This document shows positions 23,450 to 32,505 of a stretch of 64,000 nt of DNA, piece by piece (the stretch's first letter is position 1; every line of letters starts with the position of its first letter). A program made the translations under genes and the position numbers. The notes below the pieces were generated by a model that ran no database searches, had not been told where the DNA came from, and was given only the letters and a program-made list of their open reading frames with translations. Location of the stretch: contig JAQUVX010000024.1 in assembly GCA_028693165.1 (NCBI GenBank), positions 1 to 64,000 of the forward strand, given 5' to 3'. The DNA is from Lachnospiraceae bacterium (GTDB lineage Bacteria; Bacillota; Clostridia; Lachnospirales; Lachnospiraceae).

Positions 23450-23466
23450 GAAGGGGCTTTCTTTTT
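23434..23466 (+). terminator. Terminator of the 55-aa gene
   Basis: GCCCCCTCC and GGAAGGGGC form a 9-bp stem with one mismatch, then TTTCTTTTT. Confidence 0.75.
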
Positions 23467-23701
23467 AGCAGAAGAATCCGCCGTTGCCGTTACCGCCGCC
23501 GCAGCAGCACAGCAGCAGGATGATCCAGATCCAGTCGGATCCGCCGCCGCAGCCGTTATGTTCACAACATCCGCCACCACCGAAGCCACCGCCGCCGCAG
23601 CAGCACAGAATCAGAATCAGCCAGATGATATTGCATCCGCTTCCTCCTCCTGTGTTGCAGTCACATCCACAGCCGCAGTTTGTTGCTGCCAAATCACTCA
23701 T
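23465..23701 (-). CDS. Cys/Gly-rich duplicated small protein
   Basis: A 78-aa protein with two copies of the unit hydrophobic-CCC-GGG: IIWLILILCCCGGGGFGGGG (residues 25-44) and IWIILLLCCCGGGNGNGG (57-74). Each has a short hydrophobic run ending in a triple cysteine followed by a glycine run; further Cys occur as CGCGCDC near the N-terminus. GGAAAGAAT precedes the ATG. No catalytic motif is seen. A spore-coat, surface-sticky or membrane-associated metal-binding peptide are possibilities; none is established. Confidence 0.75.
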   Translation of the reverse strand: MSDLAATNCGCGCDCNTGGGSGCNIIWLILILCCCGGGGFGGGGCCEHNGCGGGSDWIWIILLLCCCGGGNGNGGFFC

Positions 23702-23791
23702 ATTCTTTCCTCCAAAACTTATTTACACTTAATCATATGTGGGGTGGCATGTCACTGTTTCCGCTTTTTTTGAAAAACTGGAAAGAATATT

Positions 23792-23819
23792 CTTGCGGAA
23801 GAGGTAAGAGTGTGTATAA
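23792..23819 (+). promoter_or_regulatory. Promoter of the AI-2E-type permease gene
   Basis: TTGCGG (23792-23797) and TATAAT (23814-23819), spacer 16 nt. Confidence 0.65.
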
Positions 23820-23852
23820 TAGGGATAACGAGAAAGAATGAGGACAACGTCT

Positions 23853-24974
23853 ATGGATTTGAATCGAGAGATGATAAGAAAGCTGCGGGGGCTGGTTGTG
23901 TTTACGGTGGCGGCTGTGGTGATTGGGGTTCATTACCGGGAAGTGTTTGCGGCGGTTATGAGATTTATGGGGATGCTTGCTCCGTTTTTGGTGGGGGCAG
24001 CGATCGCTTTTGTATTGAATGTGCCGATGCGTTTTATCGAGAAGAGCATCAGCGGCGGCAGGGTTTCCAAATGGAGACGCCCGGTCAGCCTGATCCTGTC
24101 CTTCCTTCTGGTGGTGGGGATTCTCATCATCGTGGCGGTGCTGGTGGTTCCGGAACTGTTTCGTACGATCATGAGTCTGGAGCAGAGTGTACCGGCGTTC
24201 TTTGCCGGTGTGCAGCAGCAGTTGAATCAGCTGTTTGCAAGTTATCCGGATATCGCTGTTTATTTAAATCAGATTCAGATCGACTGGGAACAGGTTTTAA
24301 AACAGCTTTTGTCCTTCCTGAGTGATGGGGCGGGGACGGTGCTGTCCACGACCTTTTCGGCGGCTATGAGCATCGCGAGCGGTGTGACCTGTCTCGGGAT
24401 CGGTCTGGTGTTTGCGATCTACATTTTACTACAGAAGGAGACGCTGATGCGTCAGGCGAAGAATCTGATCCGGGCATTCCTCCCGAAGAAGATCGGCGAA
24501 ATGCTGCTTGGTGTGGCGGCGCTGGCAGAGCATACGTTTTCCAGTTTCCTTGCGGGACAGTGTCTGGAGGCGGTGATTCTTGGCAGCATGTTTTTTGTGA
24601 CACTGAGCCTTCTGCGGATGCCATATGCGTTGCTGATCGGGGTGCTGATTGCATTTACCGCGCTGATTCCGATGTTTGGCGCTTTTATCGGCTGCGTCGT
24701 GGGTGCGTTTCTCATCCTGATCACCAATCCTCTTCAAGCGGCGGCGTTTGTGGTGATTTTCTTTGTCCTTCAGCAGATTGAAGGAAATCTGATCTATCCG
24801 CACGTGGTGGGCAATTCCGTGGGTCTGCCATCCATCTGGGTTCTGGTGGCCGTGACGCTGGGCGGCAGCATGATGGGGGTGCTTGGAATGCTGGTGTTTA
24901 TTCCTCTGGTTTCGGTGTTCTATTCGCTGCTCCGGGGTGCCATGCATGCAAGACTTAAGAAAAACAGCCGGTAG
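23853..24974 (+). CDS. AI-2E family transporter (YtvI/PerM-like permease)
   Basis: About 373 aa with seven to eight hydrophobic spans and a long amphipathic middle part, the layout of the AI-2E exporter superfamily (former DUF20). PHVVGNSVGLPSIWVLVAV near the C-terminus is the family signature region. ATG 23853 has GAGG 9 nt upstream; ATG 23838 is an in-frame alternative. Members have been linked to autoinducer export, Na+/H+ exchange and sporulation; the substrate here is unknown. Confidence 0.88.
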   Translation: MDLNREMIRKLRGLVVFTVAAVVIGVHYREVFAAVMRFMGMLAPFLVGAAIAFVLNVPMRFIEKSISGGRVSKWRRPVSLILSFLLVVGILIIVAVLVVPELFRTIMSLEQSVPAFFAGVQQQLNQLFASYPDIAVYLNQIQIDWEQVLKQLLSFLSDGAGTVLSTTFSAAMSIASGVTCLGIGLVFAIYILLQKETLMRQAKNLIRAFLPKKIGEMLLGVAALAEHTFSSFLAGQCLEAVILGSMFFVTLSLLRMPYALLIGVLIAFTALIPMFGAFIGCVVGAFLILITNPLQAAAFVVIFFVLQQIEGNLIYPHVVGNSVGLPSIWVLVAVTLGGSMMGVLGMLVFIPLVSVFYSLLRGAMHARLKKNSR

Positions 24975-25008
24975 AGAGCAGGAGAGAGGTTTGCCAAGAC
25001 GCAAAAAG

Positions 25009-25040
25009 GCGCAGCCGTTGATTGGCTGCGCCTTTTGTAG
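25009..25040. terminator. Bidirectional terminator between convergent genes
   Basis: AAGGCGCAGCC and GGCTGCGCCTT form an 11-bp stem around GTTGATT, with TTTT on the plus side and TTTTTG on the minus side. Confidence 0.8.
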
Positions 25041-25046
25041 GAGCGC

Positions 25047-25283
25047 TTATGCGCCCTGATACATATATTTGATTAAACGTTCGATGTCCTCACGGTCCTG
25101 AGCGATCAGGTCCAGCTCCTTGATGTAACCATTGGAAAAAATGGTTGCCATGGACAGATACTGGGACAGCTTGGATTTCAGATTAATGCGGTCGCCTTCT
25201 GGAGACACCAGTTCTACCGGCCCTTTACATTCGTCGATAATCTTGAAAAAAGCATCAACATCCTGAATATTCTGAATCTTCAT
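25047..25283 (-). CDS. Hypothetical 78-aa protein
   Basis: ATG 25283 has GGAGGGA about 8 nt upstream. The protein begins MKIQNIQDVDAFFKIIDECK and is a small alpha/beta-looking soluble protein ending DIERLIKYMYQGA. It stands alone, convergent with the permease gene. Similar proteins in clostridia are sometimes named polya polymerase without good reason; I see no nucleotidyltransferase motif. Confidence 0.75.
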   Translation of the reverse strand: MKIQNIQDVDAFFKIIDECKGPVELVSPEGDRINLKSKLSQYLSMATIFSNGYIKELDLIAQDREDIERLIKYMYQGA

Positions 25284-25604
25284 AAATGATTCCCTCCATT
25301 TCAATGATACGGTCTGGTCATTTTTTTAACAAGATCAGTATAACAGGATTTCCAATTTCTGACAATGAGGAAAATCTCTAAAAACGGTAGGATTTTATAA
25401 AAAAAGATGTATAATAAAGCAGAGAATTCAGGAAAAAGAAAGGCCGGACAATGTTCAATATGCTATTTCAAAGTCTTAAAAAAAAACAAATAAAAAATGA
25501 TAGGTATTTTTCATAAAATTGTTAGATCTTTTTGAGGAAAGTATGCTATACTCATGAGGTATGCAGATGCATAGAGAAAATGAAAGTAATTTACAGGGGA
25601 CAAT
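25284..25604 (+). promoter_or_regulatory. 321-nt leader region of the VanW gene
   Basis: An AT-rich gene-free stretch. A TGC-TATACT extended -10 box lies at 25545-25552 without a good -35, and another isolated TATAAT at 25410-25415. A 21-codon ORF (25451-25516, MFNMLFQSLKKKQIKNDRYF...) with AAAGG upstream is possible but weak. No riboswitch or strong hairpin is seen. Confidence 0.4.
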
Positions 25605-27491
25605 ATGAATTTAAATGATAATCAGAAAGCGTCCGGAACAGGACGTTCCAGAGGGCGAGGAAGCTCAAAAAATATATCCGGAGGAAGCTATGGCACGCGG
25701 CAGACAGCCACATCGCGAAGTACCGGAACCACGCGTTCCGGCTCAGCCACGGCGCGCAGCAGTTCGGCGCGAAGCAGTGTAGGAAGCAGAAGCGGCGGAA
25801 GCGGCTACGGCGGATCAGGAAGAAGAGGCGGCGGTTCAGACTTTGATTTTGTGAAGCTGGCAGTAGGCGGCGTTATTTTGATTGCAGCCATTGCCTGCAT
25901 CGTATTTTTAGTCAAGGGAATGTCCGGTGGTCCGAAAAAGTCGGAATCTGAGACCGAGACGACTACGGTAGAGGCAGAGACCGAATTGCAGAAGGAAGTA
26001 TCTGTAGACGGAATTAATATTACCGGATTGTCAAGAGAGGACGCGAAAGCAGCGATTCTGAAGGATTTTGGCTGGGGCATGAAGGTGACCTGGCAGGATC
26101 AGAGTATCGATGTGGCGGATCTGATGGCAGGCAAGGTTGACAGTCTGCTAAATGAGATTTACACAGGAGAGCCGAAGGAAACCTACACGCTGGATACCAG
26201 CGGTCTGGAGGATGCGGCGAAGACCGCAGCGGCAGACATTGCGGCCAAGTGGGACAAAAAACCAAAGAACGGTTCCATTTCCAGCTACGATGCTGCTTCG
26301 GACAAGTTTGTGTTTGCCGGCGCGGAGAGCGGACAGGCAGTCGATCAGGATCTTTTGGTTTCCGATATTCTGGCGGCGTTAAAGCGCAAGGAGTTTGACG
26401 CGACGATCGCGGCGGCCGTGAGCCCTGTGGAGCCGGAGTTTTCTGAGGCCACAGCGAGAGAAAAATACAAGACCGTCGCTACCTTTACCACCAAGACCAC
26501 GGCAAACGCCAAGCGAAACACCAACGTAAAGCTGGCTGCACAGGCGGTCAACGGAACGGTGCTTCAGCCGGGAGAAGAGTTCTCATTCAACGGAACGGTT
26601 GGTGAGAGAACGGAAGCTAAGGGCTATAAGGGAGCAGCGGCCTACAACAACGGTGAGGTCGTGGAGGAGATCGGCGGAGGCGTATGTCAGGTATCCTCGA
26701 CCCTGTACAATGCAGTTTTGAAGGCGGGCTTAAAGACCACAGTCCGCAGATCCCATACATTTGAACCATCTTATGTGACTCCGGGAACGGATGCCGCGGT
26801 GAGCTGGGGCAGTCCGGATTACAAGTTCGTCAACAACTCCGACACTGCGATCGGCATTCGTGCCAGCTACAGTGATCAGACGATGACGGTTTCCATTTAT
26901 GCGATCCCGCTTCTGGAGGAGGGCGTGTCCTACGCGCTGAAATCAACGAAGATCAAAGATATGGACCCGCCGGCACCGACGTATGAGGAAGATCCGACGC
27001 TGGCACCGGGTGTGGAAAAGAACAAGAGCAACGGAAGCATCGGAAGCTACTGGGAGACCAAACTGATTGTCACGAAGAACGGCGAAGTGATCAGCGACAA
27101 GGTAGACCACACAGTGACCTACAAGGGGCATCCGCCGGTTGTCCTGCGCAATACGTCCGGAACGATGGCAGAGACACAGCCGTCGGAATCTTCTTCGGAA
27201 GCGGCCACCATCGATCCCAATCAGTCCGCAGCGGCACCACAGGAAAGCAGTCCGGCCGGAGACGGTCCGGTATCCGGACCTGGAAGTGGCAGCGGGGCAG
27301 TATCCGGAGCAGTATCCGGACCGGGCGGTTCGCCGACGACTGTGCCGGGCGCAGAATCGACAGCACCGACTCAGGGCGTGACGACGGCACCGACCCCGAC
27401 ACCAACGACAGCAGCATCAACACCGGATATGAATGCACCTGGCCAGGTCGTGGATTCCAACGCGCCGCAGATGGTTCCGCCGATGTCATAA
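25605..27491 (+). CDS. VanW family surface protein with PG-binding-like and low-complexity domains
   Basis: 628 aa. A Ser/Arg/Gly-rich cytoplasmic N-terminus (about 1-80) precedes one membrane span (about 84-106); then an Asp/Glu/Thr linker, a YoaR/PG-binding-4-like domain (about 125-280), a VanW domain (about 305-430; NGTVLQPGEEFSFNGTVG, GGGVCQVSSTLYNA) and a G5-like or stalk part, ending in a Pro/Ser/Thr-rich tail of over 100 residues. VanW proteins occur in vancomycin-resistance clusters but are mostly housekeeping envelope proteins of unknown role. GGGG precedes the ATG by 5-8 nt. It is not evidence for resistance. Confidence 0.88.
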   Translation: MNLNDNQKASGTGRSRGRGSSKNISGGSYGTRQTATSRSTGTTRSGSATARSSSARSSVGSRSGGSGYGGSGRRGGGSDFDFVKLAVGGVILIAAIACIVFLVKGMSGGPKKSESETETTTVEAETELQKEVSVDGINITGLSREDAKAAILKDFGWGMKVTWQDQSIDVADLMAGKVDSLLNEIYTGEPKETYTLDTSGLEDAAKTAAADIAAKWDKKPKNGSISSYDAASDKFVFAGAESGQAVDQDLLVSDILAALKRKEFDATIAAAVSPVEPEFSEATAREKYKTVATFTTKTTANAKRNTNVKLAAQAVNGTVLQPGEEFSFNGTVGERTEAKGYKGAAAYNNGEVVEEIGGGVCQVSSTLYNAVLKAGLKTTVRRSHTFEPSYVTPGTDAAVSWGSPDYKFVNNSDTAIGIRASYSDQTMTVSIYAIPLLEEGVSYALKSTKIKDMDPPAPTYEEDPTLAPGVEKNKSNGSIGSYWETKLIVTKNGEVISDKVDHTVTYKGHPPVVLRNTSGTMAETQPSESSSEAATIDPNQSAAAPQESSPAGDGPVSGPGSGSGAVSGAVSGPGGSPTTVPGAESTAPTQGVTTAPTPTPTTAASTPDMNAPGQVVDSNAPQMVPPMS

Positions 27492-27501
27492 CAGTAAATG
27501 A

Positions 27502-27538
27502 AAAGCCACAGAAGCCCTTGCGGTTCCTGTGGCTTTCG
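27502..27538 (+). terminator. Terminator after the VanW gene
   Basis: AAAGCCACAG and CTGTGGCTTT form a 10-bp stem around a 15-nt loop. Confidence 0.65.
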
Positions 27539-27598
27539 TAGATGGCTGCGGAAGCAGCCGCGCATCAGCGCGAGAGTCCGGCAAGTGGGAGGGATAGT

Positions 27599-28156
27599 TT
27601 GAAGAATTTTGAAAGAAACGATTTGTTGTTCTCGCTGTGTGGCTTAAACTGTGCGATCTGCACCATGAAACTGGATGGGTACTGCCCGGGCTGTGGGGGT
27701 GGAGCAGGAAATCAGGGCTGCTCCATTGCACGATGCAGTTTAGACCACGGTGGTTATAATTATTGCTTTGAGTGCAGGGAATATCCCTGCGCCAAATACG
27801 ATGGCATAACAGAGTTCGATTCGTTTATCACTCATCGCAATCAATTAAATGATATGGAAAAGGCAAAACATAGTGGAATACCGGCATATCATGCACAACT
27901 CGAAGAAAAGGCGAACCTGCTCAAGCACCTTCTTGAAAGGTTCAACGACGGACGCCGCAAAACATTGTTCAGCCTTGCCGTCAACCTGTTAGACCTCTCG
28001 GATATTGAATTTGCGATTGAAAAAATCGAAGGGGAGATTTCAGCGGAAAGCACACAGAAAGAAAAAGCTTTCGTGGCGGTAAAACATTTTGAAAATACGG
28101 CAAAGCAAAAAGGGGTTACGCTAAAATTGAAGAAAAAGGTCTCAAATAAAAAATAA
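27599..28156 (+). CDS. DUF3795-type Cys-rich protein
   Basis: TTG 27599 is taken as start because GGGAGGG lies about 6 nt upstream; an ATG at 27542 is in frame but overlaps a GC-rich inverted repeat. The 185-aa product has the DUF3795 cysteine pattern: CGLNCAICTMK, YCPGCGGG, CSIARCS, CFECREYPC, a likely metal site, followed by a helical region and a Lys-rich end. The gene is noticeably richer in A/T than its neighbours, which may point to transfer. No function is established for the family. Confidence 0.75.
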   Translation: MKNFERNDLLFSLCGLNCAICTMKLDGYCPGCGGGAGNQGCSIARCSLDHGGYNYCFECREYPCAKYDGITEFDSFITHRNQLNDMEKAKHSGIPAYHAQLEEKANLLKHLLERFNDGRRKTLFSLAVNLLDLSDIEFAIEKIEGEISAESTQKEKAFVAVKHFENTAKQKGVTLKLKKKVSNKK

Positions 28157-28273
28157 ACCTGAGTTTCATGGCTTATGCGGGAGCACCGCAGGCTCATAGT
28201 TTCAAATTTTGTTAATATTTCCATGTTTCGAGGATTGTATGCAAAAGAATACGTGATTTTGATGTTTTCTCCT

Positions 28274-28301
28274 TTGCAAAACGATAAAAAGTTGCTATAA
28301 T
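28274..28301 (+). promoter_or_regulatory. Promoter of the pyruvate:ferredoxin oxidoreductase gene
   Basis: TTGCAA (28274-28279) and TATAAT (28296-28301), spacer 16 nt. The 120-nt leader that follows holds repeated CCGG/GGAGG elements that can pair (CCGGTTTAAGCACCGG and GGATATTCCCGGAGGACC); upstream, 28170-28200 holds a hairpin that may end the DUF3795 transcript. Confidence 0.75.
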
Positions 28302-28420
28302 GTTTAATAGGTCAGCTTCTCAATTCCGAGAGGCGTATAATCCGGTTTAAGCACCGGAGGGATATTCCCGGAGGACCTTTCCGGAACAAGTAATATTCAC
28401 ATTTGTAGGAGGAAAATCAA

Positions 28421-31400
28421 ATGGCAAGAAAAATGAAAACCATGGATGGTAATCAGGCTGCTTCTCACGCATCGTATGCATTTACCGATGTAGCAGCGAT
28501 CTATCCGATTACCCCATCTTCCGTTATGGCAGAACATACGGATGAGTGGGCGACAGAAGGAAGAACCAACATTTTTGGTCAGACTGTTCAGGTAACTGAG
28601 ATGCAGTCTGAGGCAGGTGCAGCAGGTGCTGTACACGGTTCCCTGGCAGCAGGCGCGCTGACCACAACTTACACTGCTTCACAGGGTCTGTTACTGATGA
28701 TTCCTAACTTATACAAAATTGCAGGTGAGCAGCTTCCGGGCGTATTCAACGTATCCGCTCGTGCTCTTGCAAGCCACGCTCTTTCCATTTTCGGCGATCA
28801 CTCTGATGTATATGCCTGTCGTCAGACCGGCTGTGCTATGATGTGTGAATCCAGCGTACAGGAAGTTATGGACTTAACCCCGGTTGCTCATCTGGCAGCT
28901 TTGAAGGGCAAAGTTCCGTTCATCAACTTCTTTGACGGTTTCCGTACTTCCCACGAGATCCAGAAGATCGAGACCTGGGATTACGCAGATCTGGCTGAGA
29001 TGGCAGATATGGATGCGATCGACGAGTTCCGCAAACATGCGCTGAACCCGAACCATCCTTGCCAGAGAGGTTCTGCTCAGAACCCGGATATCTTCTTCCA
29101 GGCAAGAGAGGCATGCAACCCATATTATGATGCACTGCCGGCTATCGTACAGGAGTACATGGACAAGGTTAATGCAAAACTGGGTACCGATTACAAACTG
29201 TTCAACTACTATGGTGCAGCAGACGCAGAGCAGGTTATCATTGCTATGGGTTCTGTAAATGACACCATCGAAGAGACCATCGATTACATGGCTAAGACCA
29301 CCGGCGCTAAAGTTGGTGTTGTCAAAGTTCGTCTGTACAGACCATTCAGCGCAGCAGCCCTGATCGAAGCGATCCCGGAAACTGTTAAGAAGATCACTGT
29401 TTTGGACAGAACCAAAGAGCCGGGCGCTCTTGGCGAGCCGCTGTACTTAGACGTTGTTGCAGCACTTAAGGGCAGCAAGTTTGACGCAGTTGATATCTTC
29501 TCCGGCCGTTACGGCTTAGGTTCCAAAGATACCACTCCGGCACAGATCGTTGCTGCATACGACAACACTTCCAAGAAGATGTTCACCATGGGTATTGTTG
29601 ATGATGTGACCAATCTGTCTCTGGAACTGGGCAAGCCGCTCGTTACCACTCCGGAAGGAACCACAAACTGTAAGTTCTGGGGCCTGGGTGCCGATGGTAC
29701 CGTAGGTGCAAACAAGAACTCCATCAAGATCATCGGTGATAACACCGATATGTATGCACAGGCATATTTTGATTATGACTCCAAGAAATCCGGCGGTGTG
29801 ACCATGTCTCATCTGCGTTTCGGTCATAAGAAAATCAAATCCACCTACCTGATCCGTCAGGCAAACTTCGTAGCATGCCACAACCCGGCATACGTTCGTA
29901 AGTACAACATGGTTCAGGAGCTGGTTGACGGCGGTACCTTCCTGCTGAACTGCGCATGGAGTGCAGAAGAGCTGGAGCAGCATCTGCCAGGTCAGATGAA
30001 GAAATACATCGCAGACCACAACATCAACTTCTATACCATCGATGGTGTTAAGATCGGTATCGAGACCGGCATGGGCCCGACACGTATCAATACCATTCTG
30101 CAGTCCGCATTCTTCAAACTGACCGGTATCATTCCGGAGGAGAACGCAATTCAGCTGATGAAGGACGCAGCGCAGAAGACCTATGGCCGTAAGGGTGAGG
30201 ACGTTGTTAAGAAGAACTGGGCAGCAATCGATGCTGGTGCTCAGGGCGTTGTAAAAGTAGAAGTTCCGGAGAGCTGGAAGAACGCAGCAGACGAAGGTCT
30301 GGATTACAAGACTGTTACCAACGGAAGAAAAGATGTTGTTGACTTCGTTAACAATATCCAGACCAAAGTTAGTGCACAGGAAGGCAACAGCCTGCCGGTA
30401 TCTGCATTCAACGACTATGTAGATGGTACAACCCCGTCCGGTTCCGCAGCATACGAGAAACGTGGTATCGCTGTAGACGTTCCGGTTTGGAATTCCGATA
30501 ACTGTATCCAGTGTAACTTCTGTGCTTATGTATGTCCGCACGCTGTTATTCGTCCGGTTGCCATGACTGCAGAAGAGGCAGCAAATGCTCCGGAAGGAAC
30601 AAAGATGCTGGATATGACTGGTATGCCAGGCTACAAGTTTGCAATGAGCATCTCCGCACTTGACTGTACCGGATGTGGCTCCTGTGCAAATGTCTGCCCA
30701 GGCAAGAAGGGCGAGAAAGCTCTTACCATGGACAAGCTTGCAAATCATCTTGGTGAGCAGGTGATCTTCGATTACGGCGTAACACTTCCGGAGAAGACCG
30801 ATGTCATTGAGAAATTCAAAGCAAACACCGTTAAGGGAAGCCAGTTCAAGACTCCGCTGCTTGAGTTCTCAGGCGCATGCGCAGGCTGTGGCGAGACTCC
30901 TTACGCAAAACTGATCACTCAGCTGTTCGGTGACAGAATGTACATTGCAAATGCTACCGGATGTTCCTCTATCTGGGGTAACTCCTCACCGTCTACTCCT
31001 TACACGGTAAATGCCAAAGGACAGGGTCCGGCTTGGGACAACTCTCTGTTCGAGGATAACGCAGAGTTCGGTTATGGTATGCTGCTGGCACAGAACGCAA
31101 TCCGTGAAGGTCTGAAGACCAAGGTTGAGTCTGTAATGGCAAACGAGAAAGCATCTGACGAAGTGAAGGCTGCTTGCAATGAGTGGTTAGAGACCTACGG
31201 CGTAGGCGCTACCAACGGCGAAGCTACCGACAAACTGGTTGCAGCACTGGATGGCATTGACTGCGATACCTGCAAGGATATTGTTAAGAACAAAGACTTC
31301 CTGGCTAAGAAATCCCAGTGGATCTTCGGTGGTGACGGATGGGCTTATGATATCGGTTTCGGCGGCGTTGACCATGTACTGGCAAGCGGCAAAGACATCA

Positions 31401-31960
31401 ACATCATGGTTTACGATACCGAGGTTTACTCCAACACCGGCGGTCAGTCTTCCAAGGCTACCAAGACTGGTGCGGTTGCTCAGTTCGCTGCTGGCGGTAA
31501 AGAGACCAAGAAGAAAGACCTGGCTGGCATCGCTATGAGCTATGGTTATGTATATGTAGCACAGATTTCCATGGGTGCTGATTACGCACAGACCGTTAAG
31601 GCAATTGCTGAGGCAGAGGCTTATCCGGGACCGTCCTTAATCATCGCTTACGCACCGTGTATCAACCACGGCATCAAGAAGGGCATGAGCAAAGCTCAGA
31701 CCGAGGAGAAGCTGGCTGTTGAGACCGGTTACTGGAACAACTTCCGTTACAACCCGGCTGGTGAGAAGAAATTCTCCTTAGACAGCAAGGCTCCGAAGAT
31801 GGAAGGCTATCAGGACTTCTTGAAGGGTGAGGTTCGTTACGCATCTCTGGCTATGAAGAATCCGGAGAGAGCAGCGAAGCTGTTCGCTAAGAACGAGGAA
31901 GAGGCTAAGGAAAGATACGATTATCTGACCAAGCTGGTTACCCTGTACGGAAACGACTAA
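28421..31960 (+). CDS. nifJ: Pyruvate:ferredoxin (flavodoxin) oxidoreductase
   Basis: 1179 aa, single-chain type. It oxidises pyruvate with CoA to acetyl-CoA, CO2 and reduced ferredoxin, the central step of anaerobic pyruvate use. The N-terminal pyruvate-binding domain (YPITPSSVMAE), a gamma domain, a 2x[4Fe-4S] ferredoxin domain with clusters at about residues 695 (CIQCNFCAYVCP) and 749 (CTGCGSCANVCP), and the TPP domain (GDGWAYDIGFGG near 970; CAGCGETPY supplying the proximal cluster) are all intact. AGGAGG precedes the ATG by 9 nt. The codon choice is strongly biased, as in highly expressed genes. It is monocistronic between its promoter and terminator. Confidence 0.97.
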   Translation: MARKMKTMDGNQAASHASYAFTDVAAIYPITPSSVMAEHTDEWATEGRTNIFGQTVQVTEMQSEAGAAGAVHGSLAAGALTTTYTASQGLLLMIPNLYKIAGEQLPGVFNVSARALASHALSIFGDHSDVYACRQTGCAMMCESSVQEVMDLTPVAHLAALKGKVPFINFFDGFRTSHEIQKIETWDYADLAEMADMDAIDEFRKHALNPNHPCQRGSAQNPDIFFQAREACNPYYDALPAIVQEYMDKVNAKLGTDYKLFNYYGAADAEQVIIAMGSVNDTIEETIDYMAKTTGAKVGVVKVRLYRPFSAAALIEAIPETVKKITVLDRTKEPGALGEPLYLDVVAALKGSKFDAVDIFSGRYGLGSKDTTPAQIVAAYDNTSKKMFTMGIVDDVTNLSLELGKPLVTTPEGTTNCKFWGLGADGTVGANKNSIKIIGDNTDMYAQAYFDYDSKKSGGVTMSHLRFGHKKIKSTYLIRQANFVACHNPAYVRKYNMVQELVDGGTFLLNCAWSAEELEQHLPGQMKKYIADHNINFYTIDGVKIGIETGMGPTRINTILQSAFFKLTGIIPEENAIQLMKDAAQKTYGRKGEDVVKKNWAAIDAGAQGVVKVEVPESWKNAADEGLDYKTVTNGRKDVVDFVNNIQTKVSAQEGNSLPVSAFNDYVDGTTPSGSAAYEKRGIAVDVPVWNSDNCIQCNFCAYVCPHAVIRPVAMTAEEAANAPEGTKMLDMTGMPGYKFAMSISALDCTGCGSCANVCPGKKGEKALTMDKLANHLGEQVIFDYGVTLPEKTDVIEKFKANTVKGSQFKTPLLEFSGACAGCGETPYAKLITQLFGDRMYIANATGCSSIWGNSSPSTPYTVNAKGQGPAWDNSLFEDNAEFGYGMLLAQNAIREGLKTKVESVMANEKASDEVKAACNEWLETYGVGATNGEATDKLVAALDGIDCDTCKDIVKNKDFLAKKSQWIFGGDGWAYDIGFGGVDHVLASGKDINIMVYDTEVYSNTGGQSSKATKTGAVAQFAAGGKETKKKDLAGIAMSYGYVYVAQISMGADYAQTVKAIAEAEAYPGPSLIIAYAPCINHGIKKGMSKAQTEEKLAVETGYWNNFRYNPAGEKKFSLDSKAPKMEGYQDFLKGEVRYASLAMKNPERAAKLFAKNEEEAKERYDYLTKLVTLYGND

Positions 31961-31979
31961 TTGCAAATAATCATTAACA

Positions 31980-32023
31980 TAAAAGTGCTCCTTCTGCGAG
32001 AGATCGTGGGAGGGGCACTTTTC
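31980..32023 (+). terminator. Terminator after nifJ
   Basis: AAAAGTGCTCCTTC and GGAGGGGCACTTTT form a long stem with small mismatches, ending in TTTT. Confidence 0.7.
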
Positions 32024-32024
32024 G

Positions 32025-32053
32025 TTTACTTTATATGGACTGCATGGTAGAAT
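32025..32053 (+). promoter_or_regulatory. Promoter of the VOC protein gene
   Basis: TTTACT (32025-32030) and TAGAAT (32048-32053), spacer 17 nt. Confidence 0.6.
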
Positions 32054-32081
32054 AAAAGAAGAATATGCAAGGAGGTGTGAG

Positions 32082-32459
32082 ATGTTCCATCAGATTCACC
32101 ATATTGCGATTATCGGAACCAATTACGAGCGATCGCGGCATTTTTATGTGGATTTACTGGGGTTTAAGGTGGTGCGGGAGCATTACCGGGAAGAACGGGA
32201 TGACTATAAGATCGACCTGGCCTGCGGCGGGCAGGAGATCGAACTTTTTATTATCAGGCAGGCTCCGAAGCGGCCAAGCTATCCGGAGGCAACGGGGCTG
32301 CGGCATCTGGCATTTCGGGTAGAGAGTGTGGAAGACACGGTTTGCGCGCTGCATGCAAAGGGAATCCGGACAGAGCCGATTCGGATCGATGCTTACACCG
32401 GGGGAAAGATGACCTTTTTCCAAGATCCGGACGGACTGCCGCTGGAGATTCATGAATAA
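32082..32459 (+). CDS. VOC family (glyoxalase-like) protein
   Basis: 125 aa, one vicinal-oxygen-chelate unit pair: HHIAIIGTNY at the N-terminus, GLRHLAFRVESVEDT in the middle and DPDGLPLEIHE at the end provide the His/Glu metal ligands expected for glyoxalase I-like or SMU1112c-like proteins. Cytosolic. AGGAGG lies about 8 nt upstream. True glyoxalase activity cannot be read from the sequence. It is followed 46 nt later by a small acidic gene. Confidence 0.85.
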   Translation: MFHQIHHIAIIGTNYERSRHFYVDLLGFKVVREHYREERDDYKIDLACGGQEIELFIIRQAPKRPSYPEATGLRHLAFRVESVEDTVCALHAKGIRTEPIRIDAYTGGKMTFFQDPDGLPLEIHE

Positions 32460-32505
32460 TCAACTTGAATGATACAATACAAGGAACGACGAAGGAGAGA
32501 AGAAC

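Noticed and set aside
25605-27491. Vancomycin-resistance gene (VanW)
   Set aside because: VanW-domain proteins are common envelope proteins; no vanH, vanA/B, vanX or VanRS genes are nearby.
29516-30748. 410-aa open frame antisense to nifJ
   Set aside because: Shadow of highly biased codons in a verified gene.
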